A stretch of DNA of 64,000 bases from Nocardioides soli (lineage in GTDB: Bacteria; Actinomycetota; Actinomycetes; Propionibacteriales; Nocardioidaceae), in assembly GCF_014191495.1 (NCBI RefSeq), contig NZ_JACHWR010000002.1:558001-622000 (forward strand), given 5' to 3'. The notes beneath the pieces are model-generated. The model saw nothing but the letters and a program-made list of their open reading frames with translations, was not told where the DNA came from and ran no database searches. Each line of letters opens with the position of its first letter. The stretch's first letter is position 1. Below are positions 34,749 to 44,152 of this stretch, in pieces. The position numbers were made by a program, and so were the translations under genes.

Positions 34749-36236
34749 ATGACTGTTCGGGAAGCAGCGCTCGAGGTCACTGACCTGACCAAGACCTTCC
34801 CGGGGGTGAACGCCCTCGTCGGGGTGGGATTCAAGGCCTACCCCGGCGAGGTGCACACCCTCCTGGGGGAGAACGGCGCCGGGAAGTCGACCCTCCTCAA
34901 GACGGTCTTCGGGGTGCAGCGCCCCGACTCCGGTGAGATCCGGGTCGGCGGCCGTCCGGTCGAGTTCGCGCGCCCGTCGGATGCCATGAGGTCGGGCATC
35001 GCGATGGTGCACCAGGAGCTCAGCCTGGTGCCCCAGATGACCGCGGTCCAGAACCTCGTCCTGGGGCGTGAGAACAGCACCGGTGGAGTGATCGACTGGA
35101 AGGAGGCGCGGCGCCGCGCGGCCGCGGCGCTCGCGCAGCTGCGCTTCGATGCGCCGGTGAACGTCCCAGTCTCCCGGCTCAGCGTCGCGCAGCAGCAGAT
35201 CGTCGAGCTGGCCCGGGCGCTGTCCACCGACGCGCACATCATCATCATGGACGAGCCCACCGCATCCCTGACGACCGCGGAGAGCGAGCGGCTCTTCGCG
35301 ATCATCGACGAGCTCCGCGCCGACGGGAAGGCGATCATCTACGTCTCCCACCGGCTCAAGGAGGTCCTGGAGCTCTCCGACCGGGTCACCGCGCTGCGCG
35401 ACGGGCGCCTGGTCGGCACCAAGACCCGCGAGGAGATCAGCGGCGAGGACGACCTCGTGCAGATGATGGTCGGTCGCAACCTCGCCGCGATCGGCGTGAC
35501 GTCCAACGTCGAGAACGTCGGCGACGAGTTGCTCCGCGTCGAGGACCTCACCGTCCCCGGTGTCGTCGAGGGCGTCTCGCTGTCGGTCCGGGCCGGCGAG
35601 GTCGTCGGGCTGGCCGGCATGGTCGGTGCCGGGCGCACCGAGCTCGCCCGGGCGGTCATCGGCGCCGACAAGGCCAGCCACGGCAGCGTCTACGTCCGGG
35701 GCCGCAAGGTCACCATCCGGCGCCCGGCCGACGCGATCGCCCACGGCATCGCCCTGCTCACCGAGGACCGCAAGCACCAGGGGCTCGCCCTGGACATGAC
35801 CACCGCGTCCAACGTCACGCTGATGGCGCCGCCCTCGCGGCTCGGCGTCCTCAACCGGCGCCGCCAGCGCGAGGTGGCCACCGAAGCGCTCGAGCCGCTG
35901 AACACCAAGATGCAGATCGACCGGCCGGTGCGGACCCTGTCCGGCGGCAACCAGCAGAAGGTCGTCCTCGCCCGCTGGCTGCGCTCGGACAGCGACGTGT
36001 TCATCTTCGACGAGCCGACCCGCGGCATCGACGTCGGAGCCAAGGGCGAGATCCACGCGATCATGCGCCGCCTGGCGGACGCCGGGAAGGCGGTACTGAT
36101 GATCTCCTCCGACCTGCCCGAGGTCCTCGCCATGAGCGACCGCGTCCTCGTGATGCGCCGCGGCCGGGTGGTCGCCGAGCTGGACCGCAGCGAAGCCAAC
36201 GAGGAGGTGGTGGTCCGTCATGCCGCCGCTGAGTGA
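34749..36236 (+). CDS. Sugar ABC transporter, double ATP-binding protein (RbsA/MglA-like)
   Basis: This 495-residue protein contains two ABC modules. The first has Walker A GENGAGKSTLLK, a signature-like SRLSVAQQQIVELARAL, and Walker B IIIMDEPTASLT. The second has the degenerate Walker A GMVGAGRTELAR typical of RbsA C-terminal halves, LSGGNQQKVVLARWL, and FIFDEPTRGIDVG. It powers uptake with the permease and lipoprotein beside it. The order binding protein, ATPase, permease matches CUT2-type importers of pentoses and polyols. Confidence 0.94.
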   Translation: MTVREAALEVTDLTKTFPGVNALVGVGFKAYPGEVHTLLGENGAGKSTLLKTVFGVQRPDSGEIRVGGRPVEFARPSDAMRSGIAMVHQELSLVPQMTAVQNLVLGRENSTGGVIDWKEARRRAAAALAQLRFDAPVNVPVSRLSVAQQQIVELARALSTDAHIIIMDEPTASLTTAESERLFAIIDELRADGKAIIYVSHRLKEVLELSDRVTALRDGRLVGTKTREEISGEDDLVQMMVGRNLAAIGVTSNVENVGDELLRVEDLTVPGVVEGVSLSVRAGEVVGLAGMVGAGRTELARAVIGADKASHGSVYVRGRKVTIRRPADAIAHGIALLTEDRKHQGLALDMTTASNVTLMAPPSRLGVLNRRRQREVATEALEPLNTKMQIDRPVRTLSGGNQQKVVLARWLRSDSDVFIFDEPTRGIDVGAKGEIHAIMRRLADAGKAVLMISSDLPEVLAMSDRVLVMRRGRVVAELDRSEANEEVVVRHAAAE

Positions 36237-36291
36237 GAACCCCCCGACTCCCGAGCCCGCATCGAACACCGCCACTGCAGGAGAACCCGTC

Positions 36292-37314
36292 ATGTCCAAC
36301 ACCACGCTCACCGCGCCGGCCCAGGGCGACGCGGCCGGGAAGCCGACGCCGAACGAGCCGGGCCGGACCGTCGGCCTCGGTACCCTGGCCGGCCGGATGG
36401 CCCGCCAGGGCGGTCTGCTCGCCGTCATCGTCGTGATGGTGATCGGCTTCGGCATTGCCAAGCCGTTCTTCCTCGACTCCAGCAACCTGATGAACGTGCT
36501 GCTGCAGTCGGCGGTCGTCGGCATCCTCGCGCTCGGCCAGACCTACGTCCTGATCACCGGCGGCATCGACCTCTCGATCGGCTCGACGGTGGCGGTCACC
36601 GCCGTGTGCGCGGGCCTGTTCTCCCACTCGATGCCCCCAGCGCTGGCCATCCTCGGCGCGCTGGTCGTCGGTGCCCTGTGCGGCCTGGTCAACGGGTTGC
36701 TGATCACGGTCACCAAGATCACCCCGTTCATCGTCACCCTGGGAACGATGAGCATCTACGCCGGGCTCGCCCTGATCATCGCCGGCGGCCAGGCCGTCTA
36801 CGGCATCCCGACCGGCTTCCAGGACGCGCTGGCCGGGGGCATCGCCGGCATCCCGATCCCGGTGTTCCTGTTCGTCGTCCTCACCATCGTCTCCGCGCTG
36901 GTGCTCAAGTACACGCTGTTCGGCGAGTACCTGATCGCCATCGGCGGCAACTCGGAGGTGGCCCGCCTCGCCGGCATCCGCGTCGGCCGGCACACCGCGT
37001 CGGCCTACGTCGTCGCCGGCGCTGGCGCCGGACTCGCGGGCGCGATCCTCACCGCCCGGCTGGGCGCCGCCGACCCGACCCTCGGTGCCGACCTGCTGCT
37101 GACCGCGATCGCCGCGACCGTCATGGGCGGCACGAAGCTCGCGGGCGGCGAGGGCTCCATGGTCGGGGCGGCGTTCGGCGCCGTGCTGATCGCGACCCTG
37201 ACCGCCGGGCTGACCTCGCTCAACGTCCAGGCCTTCTACCAGCAGGTCGCGGTCGGCGCCGCGATCATCCTGGCCCTCCTGGTCGACCAGGCGGCGAGAG
37301 CCCGCAAGGCCTGA
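36292..37314 (+). CDS. Sugar ABC transporter permease (RbsC-like)
   Basis: This 340-residue permease has roughly ten transmembrane helices. The CUT2 permease signature is seen in YVLITGGIDLSIGSTVAVTA, VNGLLITVTKITPFIVTLG, and GEYLIAIGGNSEVARLAGI. ATG 36292 is preferred because AGGAG lies before it and the protein then begins with a short soluble tail. An in-frame ATG at 36220 would overlap the ATPase gene and add 24 Pro/Glu-rich residues. Confidence 0.92.
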   Translation: MSNTTLTAPAQGDAAGKPTPNEPGRTVGLGTLAGRMARQGGLLAVIVVMVIGFGIAKPFFLDSSNLMNVLLQSAVVGILALGQTYVLITGGIDLSIGSTVAVTAVCAGLFSHSMPPALAILGALVVGALCGLVNGLLITVTKITPFIVTLGTMSIYAGLALIIAGGQAVYGIPTGFQDALAGGIAGIPIPVFLFVVLTIVSALVLKYTLFGEYLIAIGGNSEVARLAGIRVGRHTASAYVVAGAGAGLAGAILTARLGAADPTLGADLLLTAIAATVMGGTKLAGGEGSMVGAAFGAVLIATLTAGLTSLNVQAFYQQVAVGAAIILALLVDQAARARKA

Positions 37315-37363
37315 CGCCGCCCCAGATCTCCACCATCAGCCACGCCCAAGGAGTGAACTCCCC

Positions 37364-38158
37364 ATGCCGGTGACCGTGTCCGTCGACCCCGACGGCGTCG
37401 CCCTGCTGCTGCTCGACCGCGCCGCGAAGCGCAATGCCCTCGACATCGCCATGGTCGAGTCCCTGCGCGACGCCGTCGCTCAGATCGCCGTCCGTGACGA
37501 CGTCCGCGTCGTGCTGGTGCGGGGCGCCGGCGGCACCTTCTGTGCCGGGGCCGACATCGCCGACTGGGTGAGCCCCTCCCACGACGTGGCCGAGCGGAAC
37601 TCCCGCCTCGGTCAGGACGCGTTCGGCGCGCTGGCCGCGCTGCCGGTGCCGAGCGTCGCGATCATCGAGGGGGGTGCGTACGGCGGTGGCCTCGAGCTCG
37701 CCCTCGCCTGCGACCTGCGGATCGCCGCGGCCGACGCGACCCTGGGACTGCCCGAGCTCGGGCTGGGCAACCTGCCCTCCTGGGGTGGCACCTCGCGGCT
37801 GGTCGACGTCGCCGGCCTCGGCGTCGCCCGGCACCTGCTGCTCTCCGGCGAGCTGATCAGTGGCGCGCGCGCCGCCGAGCTCCTCGTGGTCACCTCCGCG
37901 CACCCGGCGGCCGAGCTCGACGTCGCCGTGAAGGAGACGACCACGCGGCTGCTGGGCGCCGAGCCCACCGCCGTGCGTCTCGCCAAGGAGTTCCTGGCCG
38001 GTGCGCGGACCACCCTGACCGGGGAGGACGCGCTGGCCGGCTACACGGCGTGCCTGGACTCCTCACGCCGCCGCAAGCAGGACTTCCTGGACCGCAAGGC
38101 CGCCGCCCGCGCGGCGAAGGCCGCCTCCACCTCCCCGACCGAAGGAACCGCATCATGA
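37364..38158 (+). CDS. Crotonase-family enoyl-CoA hydratase/isomerase
   Basis: This 264-residue crotonase-fold enzyme has the oxyanion-hole region GGTFCAGADIADW, the GGAYGGGLELALACDLRIA helix, and GLPELGLGNLPSWGG with the usual catalytic Glu in PELG. The next motif PSWGG replaces the common PGAGG. It probably acts on the acyl-CoA made by the CoA-transferase in this operon: hydration, dehydration, or retro-Claisen cleavage are all possible for this fold. It starts 50 bp after the permease. Its stop overlaps the aldehyde dehydrogenase start. Confidence 0.88.
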   Translation: MPVTVSVDPDGVALLLLDRAAKRNALDIAMVESLRDAVAQIAVRDDVRVVLVRGAGGTFCAGADIADWVSPSHDVAERNSRLGQDAFGALAALPVPSVAIIEGGAYGGGLELALACDLRIAAADATLGLPELGLGNLPSWGGTSRLVDVAGLGVARHLLLSGELISGARAAELLVVTSAHPAAELDVAVKETTTRLLGAEPTAVRLAKEFLAGARTTLTGEDALAGYTACLDSSRRRKQDFLDRKAAARAAKAASTSPTEGTAS

Positions 38159-39699
38159 GCACCCCTGCCGCCGCCGACATCGCCCGCCTGTTCGGGCCCG
38201 CCGTGCTCGACGTCCGCGACGACGTACCCGTGATCGGCTCGCTGATCTCCGGTGCGGGAGTCGGGGCCGAGCAGGAGATGCCGGCCCGGGTCGGCCCGGC
38301 CAGCGGGTCGACGTTGTTCACCGGTGGCGACGCCACCGACGCGCCCGTCGACCGGGCCGTGGCCGCTGCCCGGCGCGCGTTCGACACCGGCGCCTGGGGC
38401 CGTACCACCGGCCGCGACCGGGCCCGGGTGCTGGCCACCGCCGCCCGACTCATCGAGGAGCGCACCGAGGAGCTCGCCTGGCTGTTGCTGAGCGAGACCG
38501 GCAAGCCGATCCGCGAGGCCCGCGGCGAGGTCGCCGCGACCGTGAACGCGTTCGAGTACTTCTCCGGTTTGGCCCGCGACATCAACGGGCGCACCGTCCG
38601 TGACATCGGCACCGACGTCTTCGCGTTCACCCTGCGCGAGCCGGCCGGCGTCGCCGGCCTGATCGTGCCGTGGAACTTCCCGCTCGGCATCCTGGGCCAG
38701 AAGCTCCCGCCGGCGCTCGCCGCGGGCTGCTCGGTCGTCATGAAGCCCAGCCCGCTGACCCCGCTGACCTCCCTCGCGGTGGCGCAGATCCTCCTCGAGG
38801 CCGGCCTGGAGCCCGACGCACTCTCCGTCCTGGTCGCCGAGGGCGCGGCCGGCGCGAGCCTGGTCAGCCACCTGCACACCGACGTCATCAGCTTCACCGG
38901 CTCCACCACCACCGGACGGCACATCGCCGCCGGCGCGGGCCGCAACCGGCTCAAGCGCGTCGCGCTCGAGGCCGGTGGCAAGACCCCGGTCATCGTCACC
39001 CGCAACGCCGACCTCGACCTGACGGTCGAGGGGCTGCTGTTCGCGTCGTTCTTCAATCAGGGCCAGGTGTGCGTCGCCGGGTCGCGCATCCTGGCGGACG
39101 CGGCGATCACCGACGAGCTGGCCGGGCGACTGGCCGAGCGGACCGCGCAGATCCGGCTGGGCGACCCCGCCGACGCGGGCACGGAGATGGGCCCGCTGGT
39201 CTCCCGGCAGCACTTCGACGGCGTGCTCGCCGCGGTCGACAAGGCCACCGCGGAGGGTGCGACGCTGGTCGCCGGCGGCACCCAGGCCACGGTCGAGGGC
39301 ACCGCCGCGGCGCCGTTCCTCGCCCCGACCGTGCTGTTCACCGAGGCCGACGACAACTACTCGGTCCGCGAGGAGCTGTTCGGCCCGGTCACCACCATCC
39401 AGCCGTACGCCGACCTCGCCGACGTCACCACCCGGGCCAACGCCCAGCAGTTCGGGCTCGCCGCCTCGGTGTGGACCCACGACATCGACGAGGCGCTCGA
39501 CCTGACCTTCGCCCTCAACACCGGGACCGTGTGGGTCAACGGCTCGACCGATGCGTTCCCCGAGGTGCCCCTCGGCGGCCGGCGCGACAGCGGCTACGGC
39601 GCCGAGTTCGGCCGCGAGGGCATGGAGTTCTTCACCGAGAACAAGACTGTCCAGATCCGTCGCGGCACCCGCGCCCCGTGGTACGGCGGCGACCGATGA
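38155..39699 (+). CDS. Aldehyde dehydrogenase
   Basis: This 514-residue ALDH has IVPWNFPL, the NAD-binding FTGSTTTGRHIA, the catalytic Glu in ALEAGGKTPVI, and the nucleophile Cys in FFNQGQVCVAGSRIL. The C-terminal EVPLGGRRDSGYGAEFGREGMEFFTENK is typical. It should oxidise a sugar aldehyde or polyol-derived aldehyde to the acid. ATG 38155 overlaps the crotonase stop (ATGA), and its own stop overlaps the SDR start. Confidence 0.93.
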   Translation: MSTPAAADIARLFGPAVLDVRDDVPVIGSLISGAGVGAEQEMPARVGPASGSTLFTGGDATDAPVDRAVAAARRAFDTGAWGRTTGRDRARVLATAARLIEERTEELAWLLLSETGKPIREARGEVAATVNAFEYFSGLARDINGRTVRDIGTDVFAFTLREPAGVAGLIVPWNFPLGILGQKLPPALAAGCSVVMKPSPLTPLTSLAVAQILLEAGLEPDALSVLVAEGAAGASLVSHLHTDVISFTGSTTTGRHIAAGAGRNRLKRVALEAGGKTPVIVTRNADLDLTVEGLLFASFFNQGQVCVAGSRILADAAITDELAGRLAERTAQIRLGDPADAGTEMGPLVSRQHFDGVLAAVDKATAEGATLVAGGTQATVEGTAAAPFLAPTVLFTEADDNYSVREELFGPVTTIQPYADLADVTTRANAQQFGLAASVWTHDIDEALDLTFALNTGTVWVNGSTDAFPEVPLGGRRDSGYGAEFGREGMEFFTENKTVQIRRGTRAPWYGGDR

Positions 39700-40451
39700 G
39701 CGCCTTCGACCTTACCGGCCGCACCGCGCTCGTCACCGGCGGCGCCGGCGGCCTCGGCCGCGAGATGGTCGCGGCCCTCGCCGCCGCGGGCGCGCGCGTC
39801 GCGATCCACCACCTCGGCCAGCAGGACGAGGCCCGCGAGCTCGCCGAGAAGCTGCGCGGCGACGGCGCCGAGGTCGCGGTCGTCGAGGGCGACGTGACCA
39901 GCTGGGACGAGGCCGCGGCGTTCGTGGCCGCGACCGAGGACGCCCTGGGCCCGATCGATGTGCTGGTCAACAACGCCGGCTACATGACCGCCGGCCGGAT
40001 CACCGAGATGACGCTCGAGCAGTGGAGCCGCACGATCGACGTGGACCTGACCGGCGTCTTCGTCGTGTCCCGGCACGTCCTGGTCGGCATGCTCGAGCGC
40101 GGCAGCGGCGCGATCGTCAACGTCTCGTCGCAGCTGGCTTACAAGGGCGCCGAGGACTTCGCCAGCTACTGCGCGGCCAAGGCCGGCGTGCTCGGGCTGA
40201 CCCGCGCGATGGCGCGTGAGGTCGGCCCCCAGGTGCGGGTCAACGCGATCGCACCGGGCCCGATCACCACCCCGATGACCGACGCGAGCTTCGACGAGGA
40301 GCTCACCCGCGCCCGGACCGCCTCGCTGGTCGCGGGCCGGATGGGCCTCGCGCACGAGGTCGCGCCGAGCGTCGTCTTCCTGGCCAGCGAGGCGGCGTCG
40401 TACATCCACGGCCAGACGATCCACGTGAACGGCGGCGGCGTCCTCTCATGA
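39696..40451 (+). CDS. SDR-family oxidoreductase
   Basis: This 251-residue SDR has VTGGAGGLGREMVAAL, NNAGYMTAG, IVNVSSQLAYKG, YCAAKAGVLGL (Tyr-x3-Lys), and ASEAASYIHGQTIHVNGGG. It lies in the middle of the catabolic operon and probably oxidises a secondary alcohol of the sugar acid to a keto acid ahead of cleavage. Full length. ATGA overlaps with the ALDH gene. Confidence 0.92.
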   Translation: MSAFDLTGRTALVTGGAGGLGREMVAALAAAGARVAIHHLGQQDEARELAEKLRGDGAEVAVVEGDVTSWDEAAAFVAATEDALGPIDVLVNNAGYMTAGRITEMTLEQWSRTIDVDLTGVFVVSRHVLVGMLERGSGAIVNVSSQLAYKGAEDFASYCAAKAGVLGLTRAMAREVGPQVRVNAIAPGPITTPMTDASFDEELTRARTASLVAGRMGLAHEVAPSVVFLASEAASYIHGQTIHVNGGGVLS

Positions 40452-40488
40452 CCGACCCCCGCACCACCCCAGCTCGGAGGACCACCCC

Positions 40489-42111
40489 ATGACCGACCCG
40501 ACGCCCCGCCCGTCCCGACGGGTGCGCAGCGGCCCGCGCTTCCTCGACGCCGCCGACGCCATCGCCCTCGTCCGTCCCGGCGACACGGTGGCCATCGGCG
40601 GCTCCGGTGGCGGGCTGGTCGAGCCCGACCTCCTGCTGCGGACCCTGGGCGACGCCTACCGCGAGAACGGCGCACCGGCCGGACTCACGCTCGTGCACAC
40701 CACCGGCATCGGTGACCGCGAGGGCGGCGGCATGGACCACCTCGCCCAGCCCGGCCTCGCCAAGCGGATCATCGCCGGCAACTGGGGGATGGCGCCCCGG
40801 ATGAGCGAGATGGTCATCGAGAACCAGTTCGAGGCCTACAACTTCCCGCAGGGCGTGATGGCCCAGCTGTTCCGCGAGATCGCCGGCGGCCGTCCCGGCC
40901 TGGTCACCCACGTCGGGCTGGGCACGTTCTGCGACCCGCGGCTGGAGGGTGGCAGGCTCAACGACGTCACCACCGAGGAGCTCGTCGAGGTGGTCGAGCT
41001 CGGTGGCAAGGAGTGGCTGTTCTACCCGGCCATCGACATCGACGTGTGCCTCATCCGGGGCACCACCGCCGACGAGCGCGGCAACATCTCGCTGGAGCAG
41101 GAGGGCGCCCGGCTGGAGATGCTCTCCATCGCCCAGGCCACCCGCAACAGCGGCGGCCTGGTCATCGCCCAGGTCAAGCAGGTCGCGGAGGGTGGCTCGC
41201 TCGACCCGCGGTCGGTGGTCGTCCCCGGGATCTGCGTCGACGTGGTCGTGGTGCACAAGGACCAGCGCCAGCTGGTCACCCACGACTTCAACCCGGCGTT
41301 CTCAGGCGCGGTGAAAGCGGCGCTGAGCCACCTGGAGCCGTTCCCGCTCGACCAGCGCAAGGTCGTCGCCCGGCGCGCGCTCGCCGAGATCCGCGACGGC
41401 GACGTCGTCAACCTCGGCGTCGGCATCGCCGACGGCGTCGCGGCGGTCGCCGCCGAGGAGGGCTGGTCGGACCACTTCACGCTGACGATCGAGCAGGGCC
41501 TGGTCGGCGGCGTGCCCGCGCGCGGCGTCATCTTCGGCGTCGCCACCAACCCGGTCGCCGTACTCGACCAGCCCTACCAGTTCGACTTCTACGACGGCGG
41601 CGGCCTCGACATCACCTTCCTCGGCTTCGCCCAGATCGACACCGCCGGCAACGTCAACGTCTCCAAGTTCAACAAGCGGGTCGTCGGCACCGGGGGGTTC
41701 GTCAACATCTCCCAGAACGCGTCGACGGTCGTCTTCTGCGGCACGTTCAACGCCGGCGGGCTGCGCGCAGTGCCGGGCGCCGGGACGCTCGCCATCGAGT
41801 CCGAGGGCCGGCACCGCAAGTTCGTCGACCAGGTGGAGCAGGTCACGTTCAGCGCCGAGCAGGCGCGGCTGCGGGGCCAGCGAGTCCTCTACGTCACCGA
41901 GCGGGCGGTCTTCGAGCTCGGCGCGGCCGGGCTGGTGCTCGTCGAGACCGCCCCGGGCGTCGACGTCGACCGCGACGTCCTCGAGCAGCTGCCCGGCCCG
42001 ATCGAGGTCGCCGCCGACCTGCGCGAGATGGACGCCGCTCTCTTCACCGACGTCGCACTCGGCGCCGCCTGGCGGGACCGGATGATCGCCGGCAGCGAGG
42101 CGGCCCGATGA
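40489..42111 (+). CDS. Fused two-domain CoA-transferase (family I)
   Basis: This 540-residue protein joins alpha and beta CoA-transferase domains in one chain. The N-terminal domain has ALVRPGDTVAIGGSGGGLVEPD. The C-terminal domain has FTLTIEQGLVGGVPARGV, where the Glu in TIEQG is the usual catalytic residue, and IVVHK-type strands. It moves CoA from a donor such as acetyl-CoA, or an acetoacetate-type product, to a carboxylic acid. Presence in a sugar-uptake operon is unusual and suggests that a sugar-derived acid is handled as a CoA thioester. It starts 37 bp after the SDR and overlaps the DUF993 gene. Confidence 0.9.
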   Translation: MTDPTPRPSRRVRSGPRFLDAADAIALVRPGDTVAIGGSGGGLVEPDLLLRTLGDAYRENGAPAGLTLVHTTGIGDREGGGMDHLAQPGLAKRIIAGNWGMAPRMSEMVIENQFEAYNFPQGVMAQLFREIAGGRPGLVTHVGLGTFCDPRLEGGRLNDVTTEELVEVVELGGKEWLFYPAIDIDVCLIRGTTADERGNISLEQEGARLEMLSIAQATRNSGGLVIAQVKQVAEGGSLDPRSVVVPGICVDVVVVHKDQRQLVTHDFNPAFSGAVKAALSHLEPFPLDQRKVVARRALAEIRDGDVVNLGVGIADGVAAVAAEEGWSDHFTLTIEQGLVGGVPARGVIFGVATNPVAVLDQPYQFDFYDGGGLDITFLGFAQIDTAGNVNVSKFNKRVVGTGGFVNISQNASTVVFCGTFNAGGLRAVPGAGTLAIESEGRHRKFVDQVEQVTFSAEQARLRGQRVLYVTERAVFELGAAGLVLVETAPGVDVDRDVLEQLPGPIEVAADLREMDAALFTDVALGAAWRDRMIAGSEAAR

Positions 42112-43313
42112 GCACCGCCCAGGCCACGACGCGGACGCCGACGGAGCTGCACCTCCCCGGTGCCGACGGCGAGACGCGTCTGCACCGGGTCGGCCCGCGC
42201 AGCGCCGTCTTCGACGCGGCGTACGGCGGGGCCGGCGTCACCAGCCGGTCCGTCTACGCCGCCGGGCACGTCGTGGCCGACCCGCTGGCGGACCCGGCCG
42301 ACCACGGCACGGCCGCAGCGATCGACTGGGACGCCACCCTGGCCTTCCGCCGCCACCTGTGGGACCTCGGCCTCGGGCTGGCCGAAGCCATGGACACCGC
42401 CCAGCGGGGCAACGGCCTGGACTGGGCGCTGGCCCGCCGGCTGATCCGCACCTCCGGCACCGAGGCCGCCGCCCGGGGCGGTCGCGTCGTCGCCGGGGCG
42501 ATGACCGACCAGCTCGACCCGGCCGGCACCTACCCGGTCGACCGGCTCGTCGACGCCTACCTGGAGCAGATTGCCTGGATCCGCGACAGCCGGGCCGAGC
42601 CGGTCGTGATGGCCAGCCGGCACCTCGCGGCCTCGGCGACCGGTGTCGACGACTACGTCGCCGTCTACGACGAGGTGCTGCGCCAGAGCGACGGCCCGGT
42701 CTTCCTGCACTGGCTGGGCGAGGCGTTCGACCCCGCGCTGCGCGGCTACTGGGGCAGCGCCGACCTCGACGTCGCGGCCGAGGTGGTCCTGGGGCTGATC
42801 CGCGACCACGAGCCGAAGGTCGCGGGCATCAAGATCTCCCTGCTCGACGCGGAGCGCGAGATCGACCTGCGACGCCGGCTGCCCGAGAGCGTGCTGATGC
42901 ACACCGGCGACGACTTCAACTACCTCGAGCTCATCCGCGGCGACGAGCACGGGCACAGCCATGCCCTGCTCGGGATCTTCGACGCCATCGCCGCACCCGC
43001 CCGAGCGGCGCTCGACCGGCTCGACGCCGGCGACGCCGACGGCTTCAGCGCGATCCTCGAGCCCACCGTGCCCCTGGCGCGACACCTGTTCGCCGCGCCG
43101 ACCTCGGCGTACAAGACCGGCGTGGTGTTCCTCGCCTGGCTCAACGGCCACCAGGACCACTTCCGGATGGTCGCCGGCGCCGAGCTGCAGCGCTCGGTGC
43201 CGCACCTGGCCCGGGTCTTCGCCCTGGCCGACGAGGGCGGCGCGCTGGCCGACCCCGAGCTGGCGACGTTCCGGATGCGCCAGTTCCTGGCGGTGGCGGG
43301 CGTGTCGCCATGA
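42108..43313 (+). CDS. DUF993-family protein (DHDPS/TIM-barrel-like)
   Basis: This 401-residue protein has AAIDWDATLAFRRHLWDLGLGLAEAMDTAQRG near the N-terminus. Later strands are VFLHWLGEAFDPALRGYWGS, and VAGIKISLLDAEREIDLRRRLPESVLMHTGDDFNY, where GIKIS places a Lys on a barrel strand as in Schiff-base aldolases. The family name is from memory, and homologues occur beside sugar isomerases and Gfo/Idh genes. A retro-aldol or lyase role on a keto-sugar acid is plausible but unproven. It overlaps genes on both sides by 4 bp. Confidence 0.8.
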   Translation: MSTAQATTRTPTELHLPGADGETRLHRVGPRSAVFDAAYGGAGVTSRSVYAAGHVVADPLADPADHGTAAAIDWDATLAFRRHLWDLGLGLAEAMDTAQRGNGLDWALARRLIRTSGTEAAARGGRVVAGAMTDQLDPAGTYPVDRLVDAYLEQIAWIRDSRAEPVVMASRHLAASATGVDDYVAVYDEVLRQSDGPVFLHWLGEAFDPALRGYWGSADLDVAAEVVLGLIRDHEPKVAGIKISLLDAEREIDLRRRLPESVLMHTGDDFNYLELIRGDEHGHSHALLGIFDAIAAPARAALDRLDAGDADGFSAILEPTVPLARHLFAAPTSAYKTGVVFLAWLNGHQDHFRMVAGAELQRSVPHLARVFALADEGGALADPELATFRMRQFLAVAGVSP

Positions 43314-44152
43314 CCGGCCCGGCCGATGCCTGGCGGGCCCGGCTGAGCATCAACCAGGCCACGGCCGAGACCAGCGGCACCGAGGAGCTCCTGGATGCGT
43401 GCGTGGCCGCCGGCGTGCCCGCGGTCGCACCGTGGCGGCACAAGTACGTCGGCGGCGACGTGCGACGGACCCGTCGAGCACTCGACGGGCGGGGGCTGCG
43501 GGCGAGCAGCCTGTGCCGTGGCGGGTTCTTCACCGGGACCCGCAGCCCGGCCGAGGCGCGGCGCGACAACCGGGCCGCGGTCGAGGAGGCCGCCGAGCTC
43601 GGGGCTCCGGTCCTGGTGCTGGTGTGCGGGCCGGTCCATGACGGGCGACCGGTCGCGGCGGTGGACCTGATCCGGGCCGGGATCGAGGACCTGCTGCCGT
43701 TCGCTGCCGACCACGACGTGGTGCTCGCCGTGGAGCCGTTCCACCCCATGTTCCTCGCCGAGCGCTCGGCCATCGTGACGCTCGACCAGGCGGTCGACCT
43801 GGTTGAGCGCATCGACCATCCGCACCTGGGCATCGCCGTGGACACCTACCACGTCTGGTGGGATCCGCGGCTGCCGCAGGCGCTCGAGCGGGCCGCTGCC
43901 CGGACCGTCAGCGTGCATGTCGCCGACTGGCTCGTCCCCACGCCGAGCGTGCTGACCGGGCGCGGCCTGCCGGGCGACGGCGTCGCCGACCTCGCCGGCA
44001 TCGTCGGTGGATTGCTCCGGGACGGGTACGAGGGCAGCATCGAGGTGGAGGTGCTGAACGAGGACGTGTGGGCGACTCCGGTCGGTGCCCTGGTCGGCGA
44101 CATCCGGACCCGGATGGCCGGCCTGCTGGACGGTCTCGAGGTGGTCGCATGA
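43310..44152 (+). CDS. Sugar phosphate isomerase/epimerase-like TIM-barrel protein
   Basis: This 280-residue xylose-isomerase-like (AP endonuclease 2 superfamily) protein has LAVEPFHPM with a metal-binding Glu, HLGIAVDTYHVWWDP with Asp and His, VSVHVADW with His, and GSIEVEVLNED with the last Glu. These are the four usual metal ligands. It may interconvert an aldose and ketose, or epimerise a keto-sugar. It is translationally coupled to the DUF993 and glycerate kinase genes. The substrate is unknown. Confidence 0.87.
   Translation: MTGPADAWRARLSINQATAETSGTEELLDACVAAGVPAVAPWRHKYVGGDVRRTRRALDGRGLRASSLCRGGFFTGTRSPAEARRDNRAAVEEAAELGAPVLVLVCGPVHDGRPVAAVDLIRAGIEDLLPFAADHDVVLAVEPFHPMFLAERSAIVTLDQAVDLVERIDHPHLGIAVDTYHVWWDPRLPQALERAAARTVSVHVADWLVPTPSVLTGRGLPGDGVADLAGIVGGLLRDGYEGSIEVEVLNEDVWATPVGALVGDIRTRMAGLLDGLEVVA

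Noticed and set aside
33513..36524. Very long antisense open frame (1003 codons) opposite the LacI/ABC genes
   Set aside because: It is low-complexity (Asp/Val/Leu/Gly/Arg) and lies opposite strongly recognisable genes; a GC-rich codon shadow.
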